DNA of 42,245 nt, taken from positions 1 to 42,245 of the forward strand of contig NZ_JARICI010000070.1 in assembly GCF_029257255.1 (NCBI RefSeq). Reading direction: 5' to 3'. Origin of the DNA: Sporosarcina sp. GTDB taxonomy: Bacteria; Bacillota; Bacilli; Bacillales_A; Planococcaceae. Under the pieces are notes generated by a model that had not been told where the DNA came from, made no database searches, and saw only the letters and a program-made list of their open reading frames with translations. The translations under genes were made by a program, and so were the position numbers. Positions within the stretch are counted from its first letter, which is position 1. Each line of letters begins with the position of its first letter. Shown in pieces: positions 9,930 through 18,729 of the stretch.

Positions 9930-12563
9930 ATGAAAAAACTTACGGCATCTGAAATTCGCCAACTATTTCTAGACTATTTTAAAGAGCACGGACATAATGT
10001 AGAACCATCAGCTGCTTTAGTGCCGGTTGATGACCCGTCATTATTATGGATTAACAGTGGTGTCGCGACATTGAAGAAGTACTTCGATGGACGAGTCATC
10101 CCGGAAAATCCAAGAATCGCAAATGCACAGAAATCAATCCGTACGAATGACATCGAAAATGTCGGCTACACAGCACGTCACCATACGTTCTTCGAAATGC
10201 TCGGGAACTTTTCAATCGGTGATTATTTCAAGGAAGAAGCGATTATTCGTGCATGGGATTTTCTGACGAATGAACAATGGATCGGTTTTGATCCTGAATT
10301 GCTTTCTGTCACAATCCATCCGGAAGACGAAGAAGCGTATACTATCTGGAAAAATCGCATCGGTATTCCGGTTGAACGAATTATACGCCTGGAAGGGAAC
10401 TTCTGGGATATTGGAGAAGGGCCAAGCGGACCGAACTCTGAAATTTTCTATGACCGCGGACCGTCATACGGCGATGATTTTTCTGATCCTGAACTATATC
10501 CAGGCGGAGAAAACGATCGGTATCTGGAAATCTGGAACTTGGTGTTTTCTGAGTTCAATCATAATCCGGACCATACGTATACACCACTACCGAAAAAGAA
10601 CATTGATACAGGTATGGGGCTTGAGCGGATGGCTTCCGTTATCCAGGATGTCCCAACGAACTTCGATACAGACCTGTTCCTGCCGATTATTGAAGCGGTT
10701 GAAAATGTTTCAGGCAGAAAGTACGGCGAGACAACTGAAGCAGATACGGCATTCAAAGTTATCGTGGACCATATCCGTACAGTGGCATTCGCAATCGGTG
10801 ACGGTGCACTGCCATCCAATGAAGGGCGCGGTTATGTTCTGCGCCGTCTATTAAGAAGAGCAGTGCGCTTCGCTAAACAGCTTGGAATTGAGAAACCGTT
10901 CATGTATATGCTTGTACCGATTGTAGGAGATGTCATGAAAGACTTTTATCCGGAAGTAAATGATAAGCAGGCATTTATTATGAAAGTTGTAAAAAATGAA
11001 GAGGATCGTTTCCACGAAACATTGCATGACGGAATGGCGATTCTTTCTACGATCATCGAGAAAGCAAAAGTGTCCGAAGTGCCGCTTGTCTCAGGCAGTG
11101 ATGCGTTCAAGTTGTATGACACATACGGTTTTCCATTTGAACTAACGGAAGAATTCGCATTAGAAGAAAATGTGGCAGTCGATCGCATCGGCTTTGATGA
11201 AGAGATGGCAGCTCAGCGGAACCGTGCACGCGCAGCTAGAGTGGAAACCGATTCTATGCATGTTCAGTCCGGCGTGCTTGGTGAGATTCACCAGCCAAGC
11301 GAGTTCATTGGCTATCAGCAAATGCAGACTGACGCTTCCATTGTTGTTCTGCTGAAGGAAGGACAGCTAATCTCACACGCGTCTGAAGGAGAGACTGTAC
11401 AGGTTATTTTAAATCAGACACCTTTCTACGCAGAGAGTGGCGGCCAGATCGCTGATAAAGGAACTTTGACGAACGAATCGTTTACAGCGGAAATTCAAGA
11501 TGTTCAAAAAGCACCGAACGGACAAAATCTTCATACGGTGTATATCAATTCCGGTGAGATGAATGAGGGCGCCGCAGTTACGGCGAAAGTGGATCACTAT
11601 TCACGCAGCCTGACAATTAAAAACCATACAGCAACTCACTTATTGCACCGCGCCCTAAAAGATGTGCTTGGTGAACATGTCAATCAAGCGGGATCTTATG
11701 TGGGTCCTGACCGTCTGCGCTTCGACTTCTCTCACTTCGGACAAGTCACGAAGGACGAGCTCGAGCGCATCGAATATCAAGTCAATGAACAAATCTGGGC
11801 TAGTACACCTGTTCACACGTCACTTGCTCCGATTGCAGAAGCAAAAGAGATGGGTGCTATGGCACTGTTCGGCGAGAAATACGGTGATATCGTCCGGGTT
11901 GTTCAAGTCGGAGACTACTCCATCGAATTATGCGGAGGCTGTCACGTCGGCAACACGGCTGAGATAAATGTCTTCAAGATACTTTCTGAAGGTGGTATAG
12001 GCGCAGGAACACGCCGAATTGAAGCTTTCACAGGCGGACAGGCTTTCAAATCGTTCAAAGAAGATCAACACACTATTGAACAAGTTGCGTCAGTTGCAAA
12101 AGCTACGCCGAAAAATGTAGTAACAAAAGTGGAATCAATTTTGGCTGATTATAAAGATCTTCAACGTGAAAATGAATCCTTAGCTGCAAAAATGGGCAAC
12201 AGTCAATTGGCAGATGTCATGGAAACTGCACGCCAAGTCGATGATGTAACGGTCATTTCAGCACATGTGGAAGTGAAGGACAATAACGGTCTTCGCCAAT
12301 TGATTGACGAATTGAAACAAAAGACTGCCAAAGGCGTCATTGTATTAGGAACGGTTACAGACGGTAAAGTCATGCTGGCGGCAGGTGTCACAAATGATCT
12401 GAAAGACGCAGGTTACCACGCTGGGAAAATCGTCAGCCACGTTGCGTCTTTATGCGGCGGAAAAGGCGGCGGACGACCGGACATGGCAATGGCCGGAGCG
12501 AAAGACGCAACTAAACTTGATGATGCACTGCAATCCGTGTATGATTATGTAAAATCTGTTTAA
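9930..12563 (+). CDS. alaS: Alanyl-tRNA synthetase
   Basis: This 877-residue class-II synthetase charges tRNA-Ala. The N-terminal catalytic core starts near residue 3 ([18 protein letters not shown]) and includes RTNDIENVG and [14 protein letters not shown]. The editing domain carries the zinc site: His566 and His570 of NHTATHLLH, plus Cys668 and His672 of CGGCHVG. The glycine-rich C-Ala domain with [11 protein letters not shown] is near the end. ATG 9930 follows AGGAGGAG. Length is normal. Expression is controlled by the T-box directly upstream. Confidence 0.98.
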   Translation: MKKLTASEIRQLFLDYFKEHGHNVEPSAALVPVDDPSLLWINSGVATLKKYFDGRVIPENPRIANAQKSIRTNDIENVGYTARHHTFFEMLGNFSIGDYFKEEAIIRAWDFLTNEQWIGFDPELLSVTIHPEDEEAYTIWKNRIGIPVERIIRLEGNFWDIGEGPSGPNSEIFYDRGPSYGDDFSDPELYPGGENDRYLEIWNLVFSEFNHNPDHTYTPLPKKNIDTGMGLERMASVIQDVPTNFDTDLFLPIIEAVENVSGRKYGETTEADTAFKVIVDHIRTVAFAIGDGALPSNEGRGYVLRRLLRRAVRFAKQLGIEKPFMYMLVPIVGDVMKDFYPEVNDKQAFIMKVVKNEEDRFHETLHDGMAILSTIIEKAKVSEVPLVSGSDAFKLYDTYGFPFELTEEFALEENVAVDRIGFDEEMAAQRNRARAARVETDSMHVQSGVLGEIHQPSEFIGYQQMQTDASIVVLLKEGQLISHASEGETVQVILNQTPFYAESGGQIADKGTLTNESFTAEIQDVQKAPNGQNLHTVYINSGEMNEGAAVTAKVDHYSRSLTIKNHTATHLLHRALKDVLGEHVNQAGSYVGPDRLRFDFSHFGQVTKDELERIEYQVNEQIWASTPVHTSLAPIAEAKEMGAMALFGEKYGDIVRVVQVGDYSIELCGGCHVGNTAEINVFKILSEGGIGAGTRRIEAFTGGQAFKSFKEDQHTIEQVASVAKATPKNVVTKVESILADYKDLQRENESLAAKMGNSQLADVMETARQVDDVTVISAHVEVKDNNGLRQLIDELKQKTAKGVIVLGTVTDGKVMLAAGVTNDLKDAGYHAGKIVSHVASLCGGKGGGRPDMAMAGAKDATKLDDALQSVYDYVKSV

Positions 12564-12587
12564 TTGATTCAGGCAATAGCTTTCTGT

Positions 12588-12617
12588 TTGAAAAGCAGAA
12601 GAACGATTGTTTACTAT
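12588..12617 (+). promoter_or_regulatory. Probable SigA promoter of ireB-ruvX
   Basis: TTGAAA (12588-12593) and TACTAT (12612-12617) are 18 bases apart in the alaS-ireB gap. No terminator for alaS is visible there, so read-through is also possible. Confidence 0.4.
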
Positions 12618-12652
12618 ACACATAACGGTAATTGGAAAGCGGGGTGTCGAGT

Positions 12653-12925
12653 ATGAGTTCATCTGATGAAACGATGAAATTCAACTTTCCGGAAGAGTCA
12701 ATGGAAGAAGAAGTAAAGTCGGTCATGCTCCATGTTTACAAGGCGCTGGAGGAAAAAGGCTATAACCCGATTAATCAGATTGTAGGCTATCTGCTGTCTG
12801 GTGATCCTGCCTATATTCCGCGCCATGAGGACGCTCGCAGTCTGATACGTAAGTTGGAACGGGACGAAATTTTGGAAGAATTAGTGAAGTTCTACATTCG
12901 AGAGAATAGAGGCCTGACAGAATGA
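12653..12925 (+). CDS. ireB: IreB family regulatory phosphoprotein (UPF0297, YrzL)
   Basis: This 90-residue protein matches the UPF0297/IreB family, with the invariant block [20 protein letters not shown] and [14 protein letters not shown]. In Enterococcus, IreB is phosphorylated by the Ser/Thr kinase IreK and affects cephalosporin resistance; its role in other Firmicutes is less clear. The frame is open from a TTG at 12632, but family N-termini begin at the [10 protein letters not shown] segment, so ATG 12653 is the start. Threonines suitable for phosphorylation lie near the N-terminus (DETMKF). Its stop overlaps the ruvX start (ATGA). Confidence 0.92.
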   Translation: MSSSDETMKFNFPEESMEEEVKSVMLHVYKALEEKGYNPINQIVGYLLSGDPAYIPRHEDARSLIRKLERDEILEELVKFYIRENRGLTE

Positions 12926-13341
12926 GAATAATGGGATTGGATGTCGGCACGAAAACTGTCGGCATCGCAATTAGCGACAGCTTTGGCTGGACAGCCCAAG
13001 GTATTGAAACCATCAAGATTGATGAAGCTGCCGGTATGTTTGGGCTGAAGCGAATTGGAGAATTGACGAAGGAATACGAAGTGCACGAATTTGTCGTTGG
13101 TTATCCAAAGAACATGAATAATACGATCGGCCCTCGCGGAGAGGCTTCGGAGCAATATGCGGAGAAACTACGCGAGAAGTTTGGTCTGCCTGCAATACTG
13201 TGGGACGAGCGTCTGACAACAATGGCAGCTGAGCGGGTGCTGATTGAAGCGGATGTCAGTCGTAAAAAGCGTAAATCCGTGATTGATAAGATGGCAGCTG
13301 TTATGATATTACAGGGCTACCTGGATTCAAAAAAATTTTAG
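12922..13341 (+). CDS. ruvX: Holliday junction resolvase-like protein RuvX/YqgF
   Basis: This 139-residue protein has an RNase H-like fold. Acidic active-site residues are visible in [11 protein letters not shown] (Asp6 region), the central VVGYPKNMN strand, and WDERLTT. The family is proposed to act as a Holliday junction resolvase or in pre-16S rRNA end maturation. The second role is well supported in E. coli; the role here is unassigned. It overlaps ireB by four bases, so the two are translationally coupled. It ends just before the DUF1292 gene, completing a conserved three-gene Firmicutes cluster. Confidence 0.94.
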   Translation: MRIMGLDVGTKTVGIAISDSFGWTAQGIETIKIDEAAGMFGLKRIGELTKEYEVHEFVVGYPKNMNNTIGPRGEASEQYAEKLREKFGLPAILWDERLTTMAAERVLIEADVSRKKRKSVIDKMAAVMILQGYLDSKKF

Positions 13342-13352
13342 AGGTGATCAGA

Positions 13353-13643
13353 ATGGAACATGGACAAGAAACAATGACAATTGTAGATGAGAACGGCGAT
13401 GAGCATGTTTGTGAAGTGATCTTGACATTTGATTCGAAGGAATTTGAAAGATCTTATGTGCTTTATCATATTTTGGACGGCGAAGAAGTAGATGATGACG
13501 AGGAAGTTGAAATCCACGCATCTGCTTTCATTCCAACTGAAGAGGGCGAAGAAGGCGGCTCATTGCTGGAAATCGAATCAGATGAAGAGTGGGACATGAT
13601 TGAAGAAGTACTGAATACGTTCCTTGACGAAGAAGAAGAGTAA
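13353..13643 (+). CDS. DUF1292 / UPF0473 acidic protein (YrzB)
   Basis: This 96-residue, strongly acidic protein begins [17 protein letters not shown] and ends in an EEE run, like B. subtilis YrzB. It shows ADHFNKSYV-like [11 protein letters not shown] and [15 protein letters not shown], hallmarks of the family. No enzymatic motif is present and the function is unknown. GTG 13344 overlaps the ribosome binding site GAGGTG (13341-13346), so ATG 13353 is chosen. It is the last gene before a strong terminator. Confidence 0.92.
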   Translation: MEHGQETMTIVDENGDEHVCEVILTFDSKEFERSYVLYHILDGEEVDDDEEVEIHASAFIPTEEGEEGGSLLEIESDEEWDMIEEVLNTFLDEEEE

Positions 13644-13660
13644 GGACTTATGATGTGGCG

Positions 13661-13692
13661 GACGGAATGGTGCGGACCGTTCCGTCTTTTTT
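13661..13692 (+). terminator. Terminator of the ireB-ruvX-DUF1292 operon
   Basis: An 11-bp stem pairs 13661-13671 with 13676-13686 (one G-U pair, GCGG loop) and is followed by six T. Confidence 0.92.
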
Positions 13693-13740
13693 CACTTCCA
13701 TAGTAATAAATGATTCTTCGATGAAAAAGAGGTGTGTCGC

Positions 13741-14877
13741 ATGGAAAAACAGCCCCAGCGGAAAAAGGAAGTAATGTTTCAACGTATGCTTGAACAAAAG
13801 GAAGAAGTGAGAACAGTTCGAAAAATTGTATTTTGGATCGTTTCCATCGTTTTAGCTGTTGGAATCATCGGCAGCTTCTCAATCTATACATACATAAAAA
13901 GTGCACTGAAGCCAGTAGATCCAGACTCAGAAAAGGTCGTAGAAGTAGAGATTCCGATAGGCTCTGGATTAGATATCATCTCAGAAAGACTTGAAGAAAA
14001 AGGCATTATTAAAAACGCCCGGATCTTTAAATACTATGCAAAAGTAAATAACGAATCGGATTTTCAAGCAGGAACTTACGGCTTGACGCAGGCCATGACG
14101 CCTGACGAATTGCTCCAGAGTTTAAAGACGGGTGTAGTGTACAGGACACCTACTTTTACTCTGACTATCCCTGAGGGCTTAACGCTCGATCAAATTGCTA
14201 AAAGAACAGCAGATAAAACGTCAGTGACTGCCGAAGAATTCATGCAGTTTGTGACAAGTGACGAGGCCGTTCAACGATATATCACGAAATATCCTGATGT
14301 TGTAACGGATGAAGTGAAGCAAGAAAATGTGCGTTATGCGCTGGAAGGTTATTTGTTCCCGGCCACTTATTCATTCTATGAAGAGAATCCTTCTGTTGAA
14401 TCTATTGTTGATGCAATGGTGGACGGAACTGTGCAGAATGTTATTCCGTTCCAAGGTTATTTAGAAGAACATGAAAAAACTCCCCACTGGCTGTTGACGT
14501 TTGCTTCATTGCTTGAAAAAGAAGCGACGAGTAAGGCAGATCGCGAAACTATAGCGAGTGTCTTCTATAACAGAATAGAAGAAGGTATGCCGCTGCAGAC
14601 GGATCCGACCGTTTTATACGCGCTCGGCGAACATAAGGACCGTGTTCTACATGAGGACTTGAAGGTAGAAGACGCTTATAATACGTATCAGAACAAAGGA
14701 CTGCCGCCGGGACCTATTGCGAATGCCGGGGCTGCTTCATTACAGGCAGCGGTAGAGCCATCAGACACGAAATATTTATTTTTCTTAGCCGATAAAGACG
14801 GCGTGAATCATTTTGCTAAAACCTACGATGAGCATTTGAAAAATAAAGCAGAGTATATTGATAGTCAGAATAAATAA
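13741..14877 (+). CDS. mltG: Endolytic peptidoglycan transglycosylase MltG (YceG-like)
   Basis: This 378-residue membrane-anchored enzyme cuts nascent glycan strands and is thought to terminate their growth. A single N-terminal membrane segment (about 29-50, after a basic, glutamine-rich cytosolic head) gives an N-in topology. A LysM-like subdomain (about 65-125) follows, then the YceG catalytic domain with LEGYLFPATY and the SLLEKEAT motif (256-263) holding the catalytic glutamate. RIEEGMPLQTDPTVLYALG and LPPGPIANAG are further family signatures. GTG 13732 is too close to AGAGGTG, so ATG 13741 is preferred. It corresponds to B. subtilis YrrL. Confidence 0.95.
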   Translation: MEKQPQRKKEVMFQRMLEQKEEVRTVRKIVFWIVSIVLAVGIIGSFSIYTYIKSALKPVDPDSEKVVEVEIPIGSGLDIISERLEEKGIIKNARIFKYYAKVNNESDFQAGTYGLTQAMTPDELLQSLKTGVVYRTPTFTLTIPEGLTLDQIAKRTADKTSVTAEEFMQFVTSDEAVQRYITKYPDVVTDEVKQENVRYALEGYLFPATYSFYEENPSVESIVDAMVDGTVQNVIPFQGYLEEHEKTPHWLLTFASLLEKEATSKADRETIASVFYNRIEEGMPLQTDPTVLYALGEHKDRVLHEDLKVEDAYNTYQNKGLPPGPIANAGAASLQAAVEPSDTKYLFFLADKDGVNHFAKTYDEHLKNKAEYIDSQNK

Positions 14878-14988
14878 GAAGTTTACGTGAAGGCTCTTAA
14901 CCATAATCTGTTCTTGACTATACGGGTATACTTTTATTACTCGCCAGCTGTAAAGATATTTTAATGTGAATACTACAGTCTTTATACA

Positions 14989-15095
14989 TAGTGAGTAGGG
15001 TTGGAGTGGAAGACGGTCGACTCCGGAAAGCGTACCGTCTGCAAGGAGAGCCGTAACGAAGAACGGCTTTTGCTCTAATCCCCACCTGCTTACTA
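14989..15095. repeat. Structured intergenic repeat, copy 2, branched fold
   Basis: This element of about 107 bases has imperfect outer arms (14989-15006 with 15073-15095). These enclose two perfect hairpins: AGACGGT/ACCGTCT (15011-15017 with 15034-15040) and AGCCGT/ACGGCT (15049-15054 with 15063-15068). The second hairpin is followed by TTTT and could serve as the mltG terminator. The head GGAGTGGAAGACGG and the GGAAAGCGTACCGTCTG segment resemble copy 1 (221-240) and copy 3 (39229-39245). It lies in the 274-base gap between mltG and the methyltransferase gene. Confidence 0.6.
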
Positions 15096-15151
15096 ATTGT
15101 ATTGTCAAGTACATGTTTTGGTGATGAGCCTTCGTTAAAAGGGGGATTTGT

Positions 15152-15787
15152 ATGAATGATTATCATGCCTATATCTGCCGTTTTGCAGGAGAAAAAGAGC
15201 CGCTGATTGAAGAGATGGAGCATTATGCCGAAGAACACCGCGTTCCAATAATGGATGATGCCGGGTTAAACACATTGATCGGGCTGCTTCAGATTCAGCA
15301 GCCGACCCGTATTCTTGAAATTGGCAGCGCGATTGGGTATTCTGCAATTCGTTTAGCCAAAGCATTTCCAGATGCGGTAATTTATACGGTCGAACGTGAT
15401 GAGGAACGCTATTTAAAAGCAGTGGAACATATTGAACGGAGTGGACTTTCTGATCGAATTGACATTGTTCAGGAAGACGCATTGGAATTGGATACAGGGA
15501 AATTGCCTGACGCACCATTTGACGCACTTTTTATCGATGCGGCAAAAGGTCAATACCAGAAGTTTTTTGAAAAATATAGTCCATTTGTTTGTCAAAATGG
15601 TGTCATTTACTGTGATAATATGTTTATGCATGGCGCAGTGCTGCTGGAAGATGCAGATTTGCCAAAACGAAATCGTACAATGATCCGTAATCTGCATAAA
15701 TTTACTCAATGGGCTATGGACAATGAAGCTTACAATACCTCGCTTTTGCCCGTCGGTGATGGCATATTAATTGCGGTAAAAAAGTAA
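15152..15787 (+). CDS. trmR: SAM-dependent O-methyltransferase, probable tRNA 5-hydroxyuridine methyltransferase TrmR (YrrM)
   Basis: This 211-residue methyltransferase belongs to the caffeoyl-CoA O-methyltransferase-like family. The SAM-binding motif ILEIGSAIGYSAI is at about 52-64. It is followed by YTVERDEERY (acidic ribose contact), FDALFIDAAKGQY (motif with metal/substrate aspartate) and YCDNMFMHGAV. B. subtilis YrrM at the same position (after mltG, before udk) makes 5-methoxyuridine at tRNA position 34 from 5-hydroxyuridine. ATG 15152 follows AAAGGGGGA. Oddly, the two U32-peptidase-like genes (yrrN, yrrO) that normally separate it from udk are absent, and udk begins 25 bases downstream. 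Confidence 0.88.
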   Translation: MNDYHAYICRFAGEKEPLIEEMEHYAEEHRVPIMDDAGLNTLIGLLQIQQPTRILEIGSAIGYSAIRLAKAFPDAVIYTVERDEERYLKAVEHIERSGLSDRIDIVQEDALELDTGKLPDAPFDALFIDAAKGQYQKFFEKYSPFVCQNGVIYCDNMFMHGAVLLEDADLPKRNRTMIRNLHKFTQWAMDNEAYNTSLLPVGDGILIAVKK

Positions 15788-15812
15788 TAGCAGGCAATAA
15801 AGGAGAATCGCT

Positions 15813-16448
15813 GTGAAGAAAAAACCTGTTGTGATCGGTATTGCCGGAGGTTCTGGTTCCGGTAAGACAAGTGTCACCAAAAAGATACATGAAGTGTTCC
15901 AAGGTCATTCTGTTGTGGTAATTGAACAGGACGATTACTACAGAGATCAGTCTCATTTACAGTTTGAAGAGCGTCTTCAGACGAACTATGATCACCCGTT
16001 GGCATTTGATACGGAGTTATTAATTCATCATATTGAAGAACTATTGAACAGACAGTCAATTCAAAAACCGACTTACGATTATACGATTCATACCCGCTCA
16101 ACTGAAACAGTTACGGTGGAATCTCAGGATGTAATTATTCTGGAAGGAATTTTGGTGCTGGAAGATGAACGTCTTCGTGAATTGATGGATATAAAATTAT
16201 TCGTTGATACGGATTCAGATATCCGGATTATCCGCCGTATTTTACGGGACATTAATGATCGCGGACGTACTGTAGAATCAGTGGTCCAGCAATATTTGTC
16301 AGTCGTGCGGCCGATGCACAATCAGTTTATTGAACCGACTAAAAAATATGCCAATATAATCATTCCTGAAGGCGGAGAAAATGCGGTAGCCATTGATTTA
16401 ATGGTCACCAAAATAAAAACAATTCTTGCTTCTGCAGAAGAAGTATAA
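15813..16448 (+). CDS. udk: Uridine kinase
   Basis: This 211-residue P-loop kinase phosphorylates uridine and cytidine in pyrimidine salvage. Walker [10 protein letters not shown] is at 12-20. Further motifs are [10 protein letters not shown] (substrate aspartate), [19 protein letters not shown] and [12 protein letters not shown], all in order for bacterial Udk. The start is GTG 15813, preceded by AAAGGAGAA at good spacing. Length is normal. It is downstream of trmR with a short gap, so the two are likely co-transcribed. Confidence 0.96.
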   Translation: MKKKPVVIGIAGGSGSGKTSVTKKIHEVFQGHSVVVIEQDDYYRDQSHLQFEERLQTNYDHPLAFDTELLIHHIEELLNRQSIQKPTYDYTIHTRSTETVTVESQDVIILEGILVLEDERLRELMDIKLFVDTDSDIRIIRRILRDINDRGRTVESVVQQYLSVVRPMHNQFIEPTKKYANIIIPEGGENAVAIDLMVTKIKTILASAEEV

Positions 16449-16513
16449 TATGATGATGACATAATTTTAAATTAATTCAGCAGTAGCTTATGTCTGACGG
16501 CTGTTGGGTTATG

Positions 16514-16519
16514 TATAAT
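16514..16519 (+). promoter_or_regulatory. Possible -10 of a greA leader promoter
   Basis: TATAAT at 16514-16519 is a perfect -10, but the -35 region has no good hexamer (best is TGTCTG at 16491-16496, 17 bases away). If used, it would give a leader of about 130 bases that contains the hairpin at 16584-16625 before greA. Confidence 0.35.
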
Positions 16520-16583
16520 TCCAAAAGTCACATTGGTTCAAATCTTTTCGTTAGTAGCGTAAGATGTGAACGATAATAGTTGC

Positions 16584-16625
16584 ACTATGTCACATACTGA
16601 TTGTCGGTGTGGCATAGTATTTTTT
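16584..16625 (+). terminator. Terminator between udk and greA, possibly a greA attenuator
   Basis: An 11-bp stem pairs 16584-16594 with 16608-16618 (one G-U pair) and is followed by TTTTTT at 16620-16625. It lies 136 bases after the udk stop but only 30 bases before the greA start. The 5' arm could instead pair with ATGTGA at 16564-16569 through TCACAT at 16590-16595. Confidence 0.85.
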
Positions 16626-16655
16626 ATGAACAGAAATTTTGAGGAGTGTTGTTAG

Positions 16656-17132
16656 ATGGTTTCAGAGAAAAAATTCCCGATGACAGCTGCGGGTAAACTA
16701 AAATTAGAAGAAGAACTAGAATACCTAAAAACAGTAAAACGTAAAGAAGTTGTTGAGCGCATTAAGATTGCACGTAGCTATGGTGACCTCTCAGAGAACT
16801 CAGAGTATGATTCAGCGAAAGAGGATCAGGCATTCGTAGAAGGTAAGATCTCTTCATTGGAATCTATGATCCGCAATGCAGTGATCATTACAGAAGATGA
16901 GCAAAAGACAGATGAAGTGCAATTAGGTAAAACGGTTACATTTAAGGAAATACCAGATGGCGACGAAGAAACATACACAATTGTCGGATCTGCAGAAGCA
17001 AACCCGATGGAAGGACTTATTTCCAATGATTCTCCTATTGCAAAAGGCTTAATCGGGAGAAAAACAGGCGATAAGGTCAAGATAATTACTCCCGGCGGTG
17101 AAATGTCAGTAGAAATACGCGAGATAAAATGA
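16656..17132 (+). CDS. greA: Transcription elongation factor GreA
   Basis: This 158-residue factor inserts into the RNA polymerase secondary channel and triggers cleavage of backtracked RNA. The N-terminal coiled coil (about 1-78) carries the acidic tip [10 protein letters not shown], with the catalytic Asp/Glu pair. The C-terminal FKBP-like domain (about 85-158) includes [19 protein letters not shown] and the closing [15 protein letters not shown] 16656 follows GAGGAG. Length is exactly typical. Confidence 0.97.
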   Translation: MVSEKKFPMTAAGKLKLEEELEYLKTVKRKEVVERIKIARSYGDLSENSEYDSAKEDQAFVEGKISSLESMIRNAVIITEDEQKTDEVQLGKTVTFKEIPDGDEETYTIVGSAEANPMEGLISNDSPIAKGLIGRKTGDKVKIITPGGEMSVEIREIK

Positions 17133-17139
17133 CAACTGT

Positions 17140-17174
17140 ACCGTCTTCTCACTGAAGGCGGTATTGCTTATTTT
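17140..17174 (+). terminator. Probable terminator of greA
   Basis: A 9-bp stem pairs ACCGTCTTC (17140-17148) with GAAGGCGGT (17154-17162), with one G-U pair and a 5-base loop. The T-run after it is broken (ATTGCTTATTTT), so termination may be partial. Confidence 0.6.
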
Positions 17175-17244
17175 GGAAACCAATCGGGCTGCTTAAACGT
17201 CTGATTGGAAAAGAGCGCAAACCGTTCAGAAGGAGATGCATTGT

Positions 17245-17928
17245 ATGGCAGAACGAGAACCGAATTTTTCAAGGATGTCACGTAAAAAAGGTAGAAAAGA
17301 TAAGTTATTGAATATCTTAATCGGTGTTGTCATTCTCCTCATACTAATCGTGGGGGTTACATATATTGCAGGTAATGGCAAAGACGAAGCGAATGATGAG
17401 AAGCAGACAGAGGACGCACCTAAAGAGCCGATTGTTATTGAAGATCCGGATGATGAAGAAGCAGAAGATACGCCTGTTGAAAAAGATCCGGATGATGAAA
17501 ACGATTTGGATACAGAAGAAAGCGGACAGATCGTTAATGAAACAGATCAGGAAGCGAATGGACAAAAAGATTCCAGTGGCGAATCTGTTACCGTAACGCC
17601 ATCTACTGACAGCAATATTAAAGAAACTTTGGTAGACGCAGATTGGAAACCAATCGGAACCTCTCAAACAGGTGAACACGTCTCAAAGTACGATGGCAGT
17701 TCAGACGACTGGAATGAGAAAAAGCAGGCGATTGCCTATGCCACAGGCCTGTCAGAAGACGAGATGATTTTCTGGCGCATACAGAACGGCGGAAGCCCTC
17801 AGAAATCAGAAGGCATTGTCTCCAGCAAGGACAAGTCTGAAAAATATAAGGTCTATATTGAATGGGTTGACGGCGAAGGCTGGAAACCAGTTAAAATGGA
17901 TGTACTTAATACAATTGAAACAAAATAA
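17245..17928 (+). CDS. YrrS-like membrane protein (DUF1510)
   Basis: This 227-residue protein has a short basic cytosolic head (SRKKGRKDK), one membrane segment (about 24-43, LLNILIGVVILLILIVGVTY), a long acidic low-complexity linker (about 48-120, rich in Glu, Asp, Lys and Pro) and a compact C-terminal domain. That domain (about 130-225) contains SSDDWNEKKQAIAYATGL and YKVYIEWVDGEGWKPV, as in the DUF1510 family and B. subtilis YrrS. Its function is unknown. In B. subtilis it neighbours the penicillin-binding protein gene pbpI, which is missing here. The in-frame ATG at 17236 abuts AAGGAG, so ATG 17245 is chosen. Confidence 0.87.
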   Translation: MAEREPNFSRMSRKKGRKDKLLNILIGVVILLILIVGVTYIAGNGKDEANDEKQTEDAPKEPIVIEDPDDEEAEDTPVEKDPDDENDLDTEESGQIVNETDQEANGQKDSSGESVTVTPSTDSNIKETLVDADWKPIGTSQTGEHVSKYDGSSDDWNEKKQAIAYATGLSEDEMIFWRIQNGGSPQKSEGIVSSKDKSEKYKVYIEWVDGEGWKPVKMDVLNTIETK

Positions 17929-17969
17929 CTTGATTCATTAGGAAGTCGAACTTTGAAGGAGCGAAAATA

Positions 17970-18662
17970 ATGAAAATAGCAATCGTCGGCGCAATGGAGG
18001 AAGAAGTAGAAATCTTGCGCAGAGAAATTGGTCTTGGAAAAATCACGACTATCGGAAACTGTGAATTTATTGAAGGTAAAGTCGGCAAACATCAAGTTAT
18101 TGTTACGAAAAGTGGCATCGGTAAAGTGAATGCGGCGATGGCTACTGCCATCTTGCTTCAAAATTATAAGCCTGACGTTGTTCTCAATACAGGTTCTGCG
18201 GGCGGGACGCATCCGGACTTGGAAGTCGGAACGGTAGTCATATCTGATTACGTCCTGCATCACGATGTTGATGTCACAGCATTCGGCTATGAACTCGGCC
18301 AGGTGCCGCAGTTGCCTGCAACATTCCCTTCCGATCCTCAATTAATTGGGTTGGCTAGAGAAGCGGTTGTCGAGCTGGATACATACGAACACGCAGTAGG
18401 AACCATCGCTTCCGCTGATACTTTCATGTCTGACCCTCAAAAAGTCCTTCAAGTGAAAGAACGTTTCCCTCGTGTCATCGCTGTGGAAATGGAAGCGGCT
18501 GCTGTTGCACAAGTATGTTATCAGTTCCAGACAAAGTTTGTTGTCATTCGTGCACTTTCTGATATAGCAGGAAAAGAATCGTCAGTTAGTTTTGATGAAT
18601 TCTTGCCACTTGCAGCAAAACATTCGTCACAGATAGTTTTGCGTGTCATCTCGAAACTCTAA
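17970..18662 (+). CDS. mtnN: 5'-methylthioadenosine/S-adenosylhomocysteine nucleosidase
   Basis: This 230-residue enzyme removes adenine from methylthioadenosine and S-adenosylhomocysteine, clearing by-products of SAM use. The family residues are Glu12 in GAMEEEVEIL, Glu173-Met-Glu175 in VEMEAAAVAQV (ribose and base contacts) and the general acid Asp198 in ALSDIAGKES. NTGSAGG (73-79) is the phosphorylase-fold glycine loop. ATG 17970 follows GAAGGAG. In B. subtilis the gene is followed by mccA-mccB; here a small ORF and sigK follow. Confidence 0.97.
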   Translation: MKIAIVGAMEEEVEILRREIGLGKITTIGNCEFIEGKVGKHQVIVTKSGIGKVNAAMATAILLQNYKPDVVLNTGSAGGTHPDLEVGTVVISDYVLHHDVDVTAFGYELGQVPQLPATFPSDPQLIGLAREAVVELDTYEHAVGTIASADTFMSDPQKVLQVKERFPRVIAVEMEAAAVAQVCYQFQTKFVVIRALSDIAGKESSVSFDEFLPLAAKHSSQIVLRVISKL

Positions 18663-18679
18663 TTGTTATATGGTAAAAT
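18651..18679 (+). promoter_or_regulatory. Possible promoter of the 26-codon ORF
   Basis: TCGAAA (18651-18656) and TAAAAT (18674-18679) are 17 bases apart, with TG at 18671-18672 forming an extended -10. It overlaps the end of mtnN and lies about 50 bases before the small ORF start. Confidence 0.4.
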
Positions 18680-18729
18680 TATTAGGTAGACAAAGCATAG
18701 GAAAGTTTTGTTGAAAGGAGGGACAATCA

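Noticed and set aside
14914..14932. TTGACT and TATACT after mltG as a promoter for trmR
   Set aside because: The two hexamers are only 7 bases apart, too close for a functional SigA promoter.
17180..17210. CCAATC/GATTGG inverted repeat upstream of yrrS as a second terminator
   Set aside because: The stem is only 6 bp with a long loop and there is no T-run after it.
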